Below are positions 26,869 to 34,139 of a stretch of 64,000 nucleotides of DNA, one piece after another. Position 1 is the first letter of the stretch, and each line of letters opens with the position of its first letter. The notes under the pieces are model-generated. The model saw only the letters and a list, made by a program, of their open reading frames with translations. It ran no database searches and was not told where the DNA came from. This DNA comes from Frateuria_A sp051900415. Lineage in GTDB: Bacteria > Pseudomonadota > Gammaproteobacteria > Xanthomonadales > Rhodanobacteraceae. The stretch is from contig NZ_JBHZGL010000006.1 in the NCBI RefSeq assembly GCF_051900415.1, forward strand, positions 62,001-126,000. The letters run 5' to 3'. Both the position numbers and the translations under genes were made by a program.

Positions 26869-28077
26869 CTACACCCTGGCAAACACCAGGCTCGCGTTGG
26901 TACCACCAAACCCGAAGCTGTTCGACATCACCGTCGCCAACCGCGCCGGGCGGGTGTCGCGCAGGATCGGAAAGCCTTCGGCGCGCTCATCGAGCGAGTC
27001 GATATTCGCCGAGCCGGCCACGAAGCCGCCGCGCATCATCAGCAGGCTGTAGATCGCCTCGTGCACGCTGGCCGCACCGAGCGAGTGGCCGGTCAGCGCC
27101 TTGGTCGAGGACAGCGGCGGCATGGCATCGCCGAACACCTCGCGCACGGCGTTGAGCTCGATGATGTCGCCCAGCGGCGTGGCGGTGCCGTGGGTGTTGA
27201 GGTAGTCGACCGGACGCTCGACGCTGGCCAGGGCCATCTGCATGCAGCGCACCGCGCCCTCCCCGCTCGGCGCGACCATGTCGGCCCCGTCGGAGGTCAC
27301 GCCGTAGCCGACCAGCTCGGCGTGGATGTGCGCGCCGCGCGCGCGGGCGTGCTCGTAGTCCTCCAGTACCAGCATGCCGCCGCCCCCGGCGATGACGAAG
27401 CCGTCGCGGACGGCGTCATAGGGACGCGAGGCGGCGGTCGGCATGTCGTTGCAGCGGCTGGAGAGCGCGCCCATCGCGTCGAACTGCGCGGTCATGCCCC
27501 AGTGTTCCTCCTCGCCACCGCCGGCGAACACCACGTCCTGCGCGCCGTGGCGGATCAGGTCGGCCGCCGTGCCGATGCAGTGCGCGGACGTGGCGCACGC
27601 GGCGGCGAGCGAATAGCTCAGGCCCAGGATGCCGAACGCGGTGGCCAGCGTGGCGGAGACGGTCGAACACATCGTGCGCGGCACCATGTACGGGCCGACC
27701 CGGCGCACACCCTTCTCGCGCAGCAGGTCCGCGGTTTCGATCTGCCAGTGCGCGGAGCCGCCACCCGAGCCGGCGACCACGCCGGTGCGGGGGTGGCTGA
27801 CCTGCTCTTGCGTCAGGCCCGCGTCGGCGATGGCCGAGCGCATCGAGACGTAGGCGTAGGCCGCCGCGTCGCCCATGAAGCGGCGCAGCTTGCGGTCGAT
27901 CGCCGCCTCCAGGTCGATGTGCGGCACGCCGGCGACCTGGCTGCGCAGGCCGCGGGTGGCGTAGTCGGGCATCGCGCGGATGCCGCTCTTCATGTCGCGC
28001 AGGGCGCGCGCGACGGTGTCCGCCACATTGCCCAGGCAGGAGACGATGCCCATGCCGGTGACCACGACACGGCGCAT
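26869..28077 (-). CDS. fabB: Beta-ketoacyl-ACP synthase I
   Basis: 402 residues of a condensing enzyme. The Cys-His-His triad is visible in AAACATSAHC near residue 160, NTHGTATPLGD and TKALTGHSLGAA, and the C-terminal SNSFGFGGTN is standard. FabB elongates the cis-3-decenoyl-ACP made by FabA, giving unsaturated fatty acids without O2. The pairing with fabA, whose stop overlaps this start (TGATG), makes FabB the best call over FabF. Confidence 0.93.
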   Translation of the reverse strand: MRRVVVTGMGIVSCLGNVADTVARALRDMKSGIRAMPDYATRGLRSQVAGVPHIDLEAAIDRKLRRFMGDAAAYAYVSMRSAIADAGLTQEQVSHPRTGVVAGSGGGSAHWQIETADLLREKGVRRVGPYMVPRTMCSTVSATLATAFGILGLSYSLAAACATSAHCIGTAADLIRHGAQDVVFAGGGEEEHWGMTAQFDAMGALSSRCNDMPTAASRPYDAVRDGFVIAGGGGMLVLEDYEHARARGAHIHAELVGYGVTSDGADMVAPSGEGAVRCMQMALASVERPVDYLNTHGTATPLGDIIELNAVREVFGDAMPPLSSTKALTGHSLGAASVHEAIYSLLMMRGGFVAGSANIDSLDERAEGFPILRDTRPARLATVMSNSFGFGGTNASLVFARV

Positions 28078-28592
28078 CAGAAGTTCTCCGTCGACTGGAA
28101 CAGGCCCACGCGCATGTCGGTGGCCACGTAGATCAGGCGGTCGTCGACGAAGGTCTTGCCGTCGCTCACCACCAGGTTGAGCTTGCCGCGCATCACGCGG
28201 CGGACATCGATCTCGTAGCGCACGAGCTTCGCGCTCGGCAGCACCTGGCCGGTGAATTTCACCTGCCCCACGCCCAGCGCACGCCCGCGCCCGGGTTCGC
28301 CCAGCCACGGCAGGAAGAAGCCGGAGAGCTGCCACATCGCATCGAGGCCGAGGCAGCCGGGCATCACCGGATCGCCGGCGAAGTGGCAGCCGAAGAACCA
28401 CAGCTGCGGATGGATGTCGAGCTCCGCGCGCAGCACGCCCTTGCCATGGGCGCCACCGTGGTCGTCGACGTGCGTGATGCGGTCGAACATGAGCATCGGC
28501 GGCGATGGCAGGCGCGCGTTGCCGGGGCCGAACAGTTCGCCGCGGGCGCAGGCAAGCAGCTGGTCGCGGTCGAACGAGGAAGGACGTGTCAT
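28077..28592 (-). CDS. fabA: 3-hydroxydecanoyl-ACP dehydratase/isomerase
   Basis: 171 residues, the standard FabA length. The active-site block CHFAGDPVMPGCLG has the catalytic histidine and aspartate nearby, and VGQVKFTGQVLP follows. FabA dehydrates 3-hydroxydecanoyl-ACP and isomerises the product to the cis-3 form, the branch point of anaerobic unsaturated fatty acid synthesis. It heads a two-gene operon with fabB. An FNR/DNR-like site is centred 62.5 bp upstream of the ATG, which implies induction when the O2-dependent desaturases cannot work. Confidence 0.94.
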   Translation of the reverse strand: MTRPSSFDRDQLLACARGELFGPGNARLPSPPMLMFDRITHVDDHGGAHGKGVLRAELDIHPQLWFFGCHFAGDPVMPGCLGLDAMWQLSGFFLPWLGEPGRGRALGVGQVKFTGQVLPSAKLVRYEIDVRRVMRGKLNLVVSDGKTFVDDRLIYVATDMRVGLFQSTENF

Positions 28593-28647
28593 GGGGAGTT
28601 CTTCAGTGGAGGTGCGGGCAGTCTGGTCAGCGGCCTGCGCGGTGGCC

Positions 28648-28661
28648 TTGATTCGGGTCAA
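28648..28661 (-). promoter_or_regulatory. FNR/DNR-like site upstream of fabA-fabB
   Basis: Read on the gene strand as TTGAC-CCGA-ATCAA. The centre is 62.5 bp from the fabA ATG. Confidence 0.75.
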
Positions 28662-28719
28662 GCGGGTGTGGGGTGTGCGGATTGGCCGCATGAGGGTGCG
28701 GTGTACGGCGCAGTGCCCC

Positions 28720-28885
28720 CGTCCGCCCTTCGGGCACCTTCCCCCGTGGAACGAGGGAAGGCTCAGGTTCGAGATGCCGCGGGGTCGACTGATCCTTCCT
28801 GCGTATCGCGATGCCGCGTTTGTGATCCTTCCCCCGCTTGCGGGGGAAGGTGCCCGCAGGGCGGAAGGGGGAAGCCTTGCCGGAC
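28720..28885. repeat. Family A palindromic repeats between fabA promoter and nadB
   Basis: Two copies, about 28722-28762 and 28828-28878, the second ending three bases from the nadB stop codon. They separate the 3' end of the nadAB transcript from the fabA promoter and probably act as terminator or mRNA-end hairpins. Confidence 0.8.
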
Positions 28886-28887
28886 CG

Positions 28888-30321
28888 CTATGCCGCCAGC
28901 GCATCCCGCCGGCAATGCGCGCCAAGGCTCTCCGTCCGCCGCAGCGCCGCCAGCAACAGCGCCTCGGCCAGACGCGTCTGCCAGCCGTGCCAGAGACCGC
29001 ACTGGCGCAGCGCCTCACGCAACGTGGCGGCATCGCGCTGTGGCCCGGCGGCGGACCACATGAGTTGGCGCAACATCGCCAGCGTGCCGGAATCCAGCGA
29101 CGGCCCACGCTCGATCCAGCGCATTGCGCCCTGCCCGCGCGCTGCCCATGGCAGGGTCGCCAATCGCGCGCCCAGTTGCCGTCCGCAGGCCACGCCTTCG
29201 AGCAGCGAGTTGCTGGCGAGCCGGTTGGCGCCGTGCACGCCGTTGCAGGCCACCTCTCCCACCGCATGCAGGCCGGGCACGGCAGTGTCGCCATCGAGGT
29301 CGATGGAAAGCCCGCCCATATGGAAATGCGCGGCGGGCGTCACCGGGATCGGTGCTTTGCGCGGATCGATGCCGTGTTCCAGGCAGGCGGCGAGCACGGT
29401 CGGAAAGCGATACGGCCAATCGGTGACGGTGGTGGCATCGAGCCAGACACCGCCTTCCTGGCACGCTTGCCACACACGACGGGCCACTACGTCGCGCGGC
29501 GCGAGATCGCCCAGCGGATGCACGCCGTCCATCACTGGATGGCCACGGGCGTCGCGCAACCGCGCACCGGCACCACGCAGTGCTTCGGTGACCAGCGGCA
29601 GGCTCTGCCGGTGCGGCAGGTCGAGCGCGGTCGGGTGGAACTGCACGAACTCCAGGTCGCGCGCCGCGGCGCCGGCGGCCAGGCCGAGGGCGAGGCCCGC
29701 GCCATCGGCACCAGGCGGGTTGCTGGTGCGTGCGAACAGGCTGCCGATACCGCCGGTGGCAAGCACCACGCGGGCGGCGTCATGGATTTCCTCGCGACCG
29801 CGTTCGTCGCGCGTGCGCAGGCCGACCACGCGGCCGTCCCGCCACAGCAAGGCCTCGACGTCCACGCCTCCCCGCCACTGGATGTGCGACGCGCGTTGCG
29901 CCTGCGCGCGCAGCGCCTGCACCATCGCCGCGCCGGTGGCGTCGCCGCCGGCATGCACGATGCGCGGCACGCCATGGCCGCCTTCGCGACCGAGCCGCAG
30001 GGCGCCGTCTTCCTCACGATCGAACGCCACGCCCTGCGCGACGAGCCAGGCTACGGTGCGCGGTGCCTCGTCGGTGAGCCAGCGCACGGCGGTCGCGTCG
30101 TTGTGGTGGGCGCCGGCGACCAGGGTGTCGCGCGCATGCGCCGCGGGATGATCAGCCGGATCGATGGCCGCCGCGATGCCGCCCTGGGCCAGTGCACTGG
30201 CGCTGCCTACGCCATCGTGCGTGCGGCACAGCAGGCGCACCGGCCGTGGTGCGGCGGCGAGCGCGGTGGCAAGGCCCGCGACACCCGCACCGACGATCAG
30301 CACCGGCGCGTCGGCGCGCAT
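28888..30321 (-). CDS. nadB: L-aspartate oxidase
   Basis: 477 residues of the succinate dehydrogenase/fumarate reductase flavoprotein family. The dinucleotide fold VLIVGAGVAGLATALA is at the N-terminus, ALAQGGIAAAI follows, then the HPTAL active-site block and NGVHGANRLASNSLLEG. NadB oxidises L-aspartate to iminoaspartate and can use fumarate instead of O2 as acceptor. It is encoded last in the DUF2249-membrane protein-ubiT-nadA-nadB operon, its ATG overlapping the nadA stop. It would feed de novo NAD synthesis under anoxia. Confidence 0.94.
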   Translation of the reverse strand: MRADAPVLIVGAGVAGLATALAAAPRPVRLLCRTHDGVGSASALAQGGIAAAIDPADHPAAHARDTLVAGAHHNDATAVRWLTDEAPRTVAWLVAQGVAFDREEDGALRLGREGGHGVPRIVHAGGDATGAAMVQALRAQAQRASHIQWRGGVDVEALLWRDGRVVGLRTRDERGREEIHDAARVVLATGGIGSLFARTSNPPGADGAGLALGLAAGAAARDLEFVQFHPTALDLPHRQSLPLVTEALRGAGARLRDARGHPVMDGVHPLGDLAPRDVVARRVWQACQEGGVWLDATTVTDWPYRFPTVLAACLEHGIDPRKAPIPVTPAAHFHMGGLSIDLDGDTAVPGLHAVGEVACNGVHGANRLASNSLLEGVACGRQLGARLATLPWAARGQGAMRWIERGPSLDSGTLAMLRQLMWSAAGPQRDAATLREALRQCGLWHGWQTRLAEALLLAALRRTESLGAHCRRDALAA

Positions 30322-31346
30322 CACACGGTCTCGCGCCGGCCCACGGCCAGCATGCGTTCCAGCGCGCGGCGGGCACGTGCGGCCATGTCGCTGGGCACCT
30401 CGACCGCGTGCTTCATGTCGCGAAGCGCCGCGTGGATGTTGGGCAGCGTGATGCGCTGCATGTGTGGGCAAAGATTGCAGGGCTTGATGAACTGCGTTGC
30501 CGGGAAGCGCGTGCGCAGGTTGTCGGCCATCGAGCATTCGGTGATCAGCGCGACGCGCTCGGGCTTTTCGCGCTCCAGCCAGCGGCCCATCGCGCTGGTC
30601 GATCCGACGAAATCGGCCTCGGCCAGCACCTCGGGCGGGCATTCGGGATGCGCCACCAGCTTGGCATCGAAGCGCTCGCGCGCATGGCGCGCTTCCTGCG
30701 CGGTGAATTTCTCGTGCACCTCGCACTGGCCGTGCCAGAGGATCAACTGGACGTCCGTCTGCGTGGCAACGTGGCTGCCCAGGTAACGGTCAGGCAGGAA
30801 GATCACCCGCTCGCTGCCCATCGCCTCGACCACCTGCACCGCGTTGGCCGAGGTGCAGCAGGCGTCGGACTCGGCCTTCACCGCGGCCGAGGTGTTGACG
30901 TAGCTGACCACCGGCACGCCCGGATGCTGCGCGCGCAGGGCGCGCACGTCCTCGGCGGTGATCGAGGCGGCGAGCGAGCAGCCCGCTTCCAGGTCGGGAA
31001 TCAGCACGGTCTTGTGCGGCGCCAGGATCTTCGCGCTCTCGGCCATGAAGTGGACGCCGCACAGCACGATCAGGTCCGACTCGCAGCCGGCTGCCGCCTG
31101 CGCCAGCGCCAGCGAGTCGCCGGTGATGTCGGCCACGCCATGGAAGATCTCCGGCGACTGGTAACTGTGCGCCATGATCACCGCGCCACGCTCGCGCTTG
31201 AGCGCGTTGATCGCGTCGACCCACGGCAGGTGCATCGGCAGTTCCAGGCAGGGAACCAGTGGCTCCAGCCGCTGCATCAGCTCGGCGTACTCGTGCTCCA
31301 GTCCGTCGCGCCAGGCGGGCGCGGTGGCAGTGGTTCGCGGGGACAT
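30321..31346 (-). CDS. nadA: Quinolinate synthase A
   Basis: 341 residues with the 4Fe-4S cysteines in LCGVHF, ACCTSAN-containing and CNLCPHM segments and the typical VIMAHSYQSPE start of the first domain. NadA condenses iminoaspartate with dihydroxyacetone phosphate to quinolinate; its cluster is O2-sensitive. The stop overlaps nadB (TGATG) and the start lies 17 bp after the ubiT-like gene. That tie to a ubiquinone gene indicates co-regulation rather than a housekeeping nad locus. Confidence 0.94.
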   Translation of the reverse strand: MSPRTTATAPAWRDGLEHEYAELMQRLEPLVPCLELPMHLPWVDAINALKRERGAVIMAHSYQSPEIFHGVADITGDSLALAQAAAGCESDLIVLCGVHFMAESAKILAPHKTVLIPDLEAGCSLAASITAEDVRALRAQHPGVPVVSYVNTSAAVKAESDACCTSANAVQVVEAMGSERVIFLPDRYLGSHVATQTDVQLILWHGQCEVHEKFTAQEARHARERFDAKLVAHPECPPEVLAEADFVGSTSAMGRWLEREKPERVALITECSMADNLRTRFPATQFIKPCNLCPHMQRITLPNIHAALRDMKHAVEVPSDMAARARRALERMLAVGRRETV

Positions 31347-31363
31347 GGCGATCCTTGTGGGGG

Positions 31364-32272
31364 TCAGGCGTGGTGCGCGTCGCGCGCCGCACGGGCAAGA
31401 CGGGCGCCGCGGTTGAGCGCGATGCGCAGGCCTAGCGGCACCGATTCCCACGGCAGGCGATCGAGCAGGTTGCGGGCGGTGAGGCCGAGCTCCGTGTCAC
31501 CGGTGAGCACCAGCGTGCGCTGGAAGAACAGCGTGTCGGCATCCTCCAGGCGGCTGGCGAGCAGCAGCAGGTCGGTGGCGCTGCCGCGCACGCTGGCCTC
31601 AGGGGTGTCGTCGATCACCACCAGGCGCCCTTCGCACAGGGTCAGCACCCAACGCAATTTGAGGTCGGTGACTTCGATGCCGAGCCGGCGGCCGGCCATG
31701 AAGTCGAGCGCGTGTTCGGCCAGCGGCGCGGCGAGCACGCGCGCCATCGCGCGTTCAAGCAGTGCGTGCTGCCAGCGCGCCGGAACCACGCGCAGCAAGG
31801 GGGCAAGGTGTCGCGGCGGCGGCAGCAGGCGCAGCATCGGCGCGGCGCGGGCAAGGTCGAGGTTCATGCCATCGAGGATGACCGGCGCACCGTCGGGCCC
31901 GCTCTGATCCAGGTCAACCGCCAGGCCCTGCTGCGTGCAGGCATCGCCGATGGCCAGGTCCAGCAGCCGCGTCGCGGTAGCTGACGGCACGCCCAGGCGT
32001 TGGGCCATGGCCTGGGCGCGTTGCCGGACGGCGTGCTCGCGTTGTGGATCGCGCGATGGGATGCCGGCGCGTGGCTTGAGTCGCGCCACCACGCCGACCA
32101 GTCGGCGGCGCGCCGCGAGCAGCACCAGCAAGCCGTCGTCCACCCGATCGATCGCCGCACGGGTGCGGGCCACGGCGAAGCGGGACGCCTCCCGTAGGGC
32201 GGGCTTCAGCCCGCCCTCCAATGCGTCGCGGATCGAAGGCGGGCTGAACACGTCCTGTCGTCTGCGGCTCAC
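31364..32272 (-). CDS. ubiT: Chorismate mutase-like domain fused to UbiT (SCP2) domain
   Basis: 302 residues from a GTG whose GTGA overlaps the upstream stop. Residues 36-110 look like an AroQ chorismate mutase: RAAIDRVDDGLLVLLAARRRL, then Lys66, and DPQREHAV with Arg78-Glu79. Residues 150-295 are an SCP2/UbiT domain, with GSATDLLLLASR and LFFQRTLVLTGDTELGL as in E. coli UbiT. UbiT is the lipid-binding partner of UbiU/UbiV. A perfect REP-type hairpin encodes GGLKPALREA near residues 20-29, so an alternative GTG start at 32173 after it is possible. The fusion links chorismate use to ubiquinone synthesis. Confidence 0.85.
   Translation of the reverse strand: MSRRRQDVFSPPSIRDALEGGLKPALREASRFAVARTRAAIDRVDDGLLVLLAARRRLVGVVARLKPRAGIPSRDPQREHAVRQRAQAMAQRLGVPSATATRLLDLAIGDACTQQGLAVDLDQSGPDGAPVILDGMNLDLARAAPMLRLLPPPRHLAPLLRVVPARWQHALLERAMARVLAAPLAEHALDFMAGRRLGIEVTDLKLRWVLTLCEGRLVVIDDTPEASVRGSATDLLLLASRLEDADTLFFQRTLVLTGDTELGLTARNLLDRLPWESVPLGLRIALNRGARLARAARDAHHA
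32196..32217. repeat. Perfect REP-like hairpin inside the 5' end of the ubiT-like gene
   Basis: AGGGCGGGC and GCCCGCCCT pair over a TTCA loop. The sequence is a common bacterial intergenic palindrome type, here lying within the reading frame just before the chorismate mutase domain. Confidence 0.75.
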
Positions 32273-33513
32273 GCGTGCGGCGCCACGCGGCGGAGAAAGG
32301 CGCGGCCAGCAAGCAAAGCGCTCGCCAGCGCATGACCGTGGACGCTCCAGGCGACCAGCTGTCCCAGGGCGGCCAGTCGCGCAAGCCACGGCATCGGCCA
32401 CAACACGGCCGCGACCAGCAACGGAGCGGCGGCGCCATGCGCGAGCAACGCACGGCGCTTGGACGCGTCCGGCAACAGGCGCTGCACGCCGGGCAACTGC
32501 ACGCCACGCGGCACGCGCCGGCGCAGTGCGATCCAGTCGACGAACGGCACGATCTCCAACGCCATGCCGCCGACCAGCATTGGCAGGCCGACGCCCAGCG
32601 CGAGCGCGCCGGCGACCATCCCCTGCCCCGCGGCGAGGGCCAGCGCAGCGAGCACCAGGGCGAGGAGTCCGACGCGCCAATGCAGGAACAGGGCGTTTTG
32701 GCGGGCACGCGGCACGCGTCGCTGCAGCCAGAGCGCGCCAAGGGCGAAGCTGGCGCCGGCGGCCGCCATCGCCAAGGGCAGCGTGCGATCGCCTGCGTAA
32801 CGCAGGTGCGCAACCACCGCCGCGAGCAAACCCGTCGCGACCACCGCAAGCCAGATGGCCTGGACACGCGACGGCACGCTGCCGGCGCCCTGGAACATCG
32901 GCATGACCACCCGTGCAACGGTCGCCAGCAACAGCACCATCCAGCCGAGGATGCCGAGGCCTGCGTGCGCATCCACCGCCACCAGCGGCCATGCGATGCG
33001 CCTGGCCAGCAACAACGCCAGCCCACTGCCGGCCAGCGCGGCGAGCATGCCGAAGCCGAGGGCGAGGCCGATGCCCGCGCGCAGCAGTCGCTCGCCGGCG
33101 ATGGCCAACAGGCCGGGAATCGTCATCGTGCCGAGCCAGAGGAAGCTGGCTGGCAACGCCATGGCGGCGGCCAACATCGGCCAGCGCGCCTGCGTGTAGA
33201 GCCCGGCCACCAGCAGCAGTACACCGAGGTTGAACAGCGCATGCAACGCCGGCACGCCCTGCCAGCCGCGCAGCTGCGCGCCGACGGCCGCGGGCAGGAA
33301 CTGCAACAGGCTGCCGAACATCGCGTTGCCGAGTATCCCGAGCGTCCAGACGTGCACCAGCGCGAGCGTGGCCGGATGCCAGCGCGTCAGCAGCGCGGCA
33401 TCGCCGTCGGCCAGCAACAGCACGGCTCCCGCCACGCCCCAGCACGGCATGGCGAGCAGGAAGCGCAGCGGCAGCGTGGCCGGCGGCGCCTGGTCAAGCC
33501 GAAGTTTCGGCAT
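32269..33513 (-). CDS. Twelve-helix membrane protein, heme-copper oxidase/NnrS-like
   Basis: 414 residues, nearly all hydrophobic, with about twelve helices. The segment HVWTLGILGNAMFGSLLQFLP near residue 50 has the histidine-leucine-glycine pattern seen in NnrS-like and subunit-I-like proteins of nitrogen-oxide clusters. Further conserved-looking histidines sit in VDAHAGLGILGW and WSVHGHAL. No ordinary NnrS signature is complete, so the family call is tentative. It overlaps the DUF2249 gene by 20 bp and the ubiT-like gene by 4 bp. A role in NO or haem/copper handling is inferred from position. Confidence 0.6.
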   Translation of the reverse strand: MPKLRLDQAPPATLPLRFLLAMPCWGVAGAVLLLADGDAALLTRWHPATLALVHVWTLGILGNAMFGSLLQFLPAAVGAQLRGWQGVPALHALFNLGVLLLVAGLYTQARWPMLAAAMALPASFLWLGTMTIPGLLAIAGERLLRAGIGLALGFGMLAALAGSGLALLLARRIAWPLVAVDAHAGLGILGWMVLLLATVARVVMPMFQGAGSVPSRVQAIWLAVVATGLLAAVVAHLRYAGDRTLPLAMAAAGASFALGALWLQRRVPRARQNALFLHWRVGLLALVLAALALAAGQGMVAGALALGVGLPMLVGGMALEIVPFVDWIALRRRVPRGVQLPGVQRLLPDASKRRALLAHGAAAPLLVAAVLWPMPWLARLAALGQLVAWSVHGHALASALLAGRAFLRRVAPHA

Positions 33514-33748
33514 CGTCCGGACGACGGATCTGCACGCGCACGCTGCCATCGGATTGTGGCTCGCCCGGCTCGGCGTCGAAGCCGCGCTGGGCCAGTTCCA
33601 TGAGCAACGGACGCGGGAGCATCGGCGCGACGATGGTGAGCAGCTCGCCGGGGGCCAGCGCATCGGCGGCGTCCAACGCGTGCTGCATGGGCTGCGGTGG
33701 CGGCAGATGACGCAGGTCGAGTTCGATGGGTGGGGTCATGACAGTCAT
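33494..33748 (-). CDS. DUF2249-domain protein
   Basis: 84 residues (81 if it starts at the second ATG, 33739). The family core LDLRHLPPPQPMQHALDA and PRPLLMELAQRGF is clear. DUF2249 proteins are often encoded in denitrification and hypoxia gene groups and resemble small SirA/TusA-like domains, but their activity is not established. It is the first gene of the operon leading to nadB. An FNR/DNR-like site lies only 34.5 bp (or 43.5 bp) upstream, so the message would be nearly leaderless if the site sits at -41.5. Confidence 0.85.
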   Translation of the reverse strand: MTVMTPPIELDLRHLPPPQPMQHALDAADALAPGELLTIVAPMLPRPLLMELAQRGFDAEPGEPQSDGSVRVQIRRPDDAETSA

Positions 33749-33775
33749 TGGACCGCGCGAGTGACGGGGGATGCG

Positions 33776-33789
33776 CTGACACAGGTCAA
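33776..33789 (-). promoter_or_regulatory. FNR/DNR-like site upstream of the DUF2249-ubiT-nadAB operon
   Basis: Read on the gene strand as TTGAC-CTGT-GTCAG. It is closer to the start codon than the other sites in the window. Confidence 0.7.
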
Positions 33790-33828
33790 CGCAGCCGGCT
33801 TTCCATCCTTTGGAGAGGGTCGCTCTTG

Positions 33829-34115
33829 CGGCCATCTACCTACGAGCTCACGCACTATTGACCTTCCCCGCGAGCCTCGCCCCTCACCCAAACCCTCTCC
33901 CCGGAGGGGAGAGGGCTTCAGAGTTGGCTCGCTTGGCTCCTTCCTCACGCGCGAACCGAAGCTTGCGCGCTTTGGCTCCCTCTCCCCTCCGGGGAGAGGG
34001 CTGGGGTGAGGGGCCGCTCTTGCGACCATCCACCTGCGAGGCCACGCACTACTGACCTTCCCCGCGAGTCCGGACCCTCACCCAAACCCTCTCCCCGCAG
34101 GGGAAAGGGCTTCAG
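33829..34115. repeat. Family C repeats: duplicated block with a large inverted repeat
   Basis: CCCTCACCC-AAACCCTCTCCCC and its inverse CTCTCCCC...GGGTGAGGGG bracket about 33880-34013, and a third arm follows at 34076-34110. The flanking blocks 33829-33875 and 34022-34069 (CGCACTA-TTGACCTTCCCCGCGAG type) are near-identical direct repeats about 193 bp apart. This gap between the DUF2249 promoter and the channel gene has no supported gene. Confidence 0.8.
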
Positions 34116-34139
34116 AGCGGCGAGTTCAAGGCAGCAGCT

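Noticed and set aside
28252..30786. Long plus-strand open frame antisense to fabA and nadB
   Set aside because: It runs opposite well-recognised enzymes and its translation is Arg/His-rich without family motifs, typical of high-GC antisense frames.
31904..31917. CTGAT-CCAG-GTCAA, a match to the regulator site pattern
   Set aside because: It lies inside the ubiT-like coding region, far from any start codon, and encodes conserved-looking residues; about one chance match is expected in the window.
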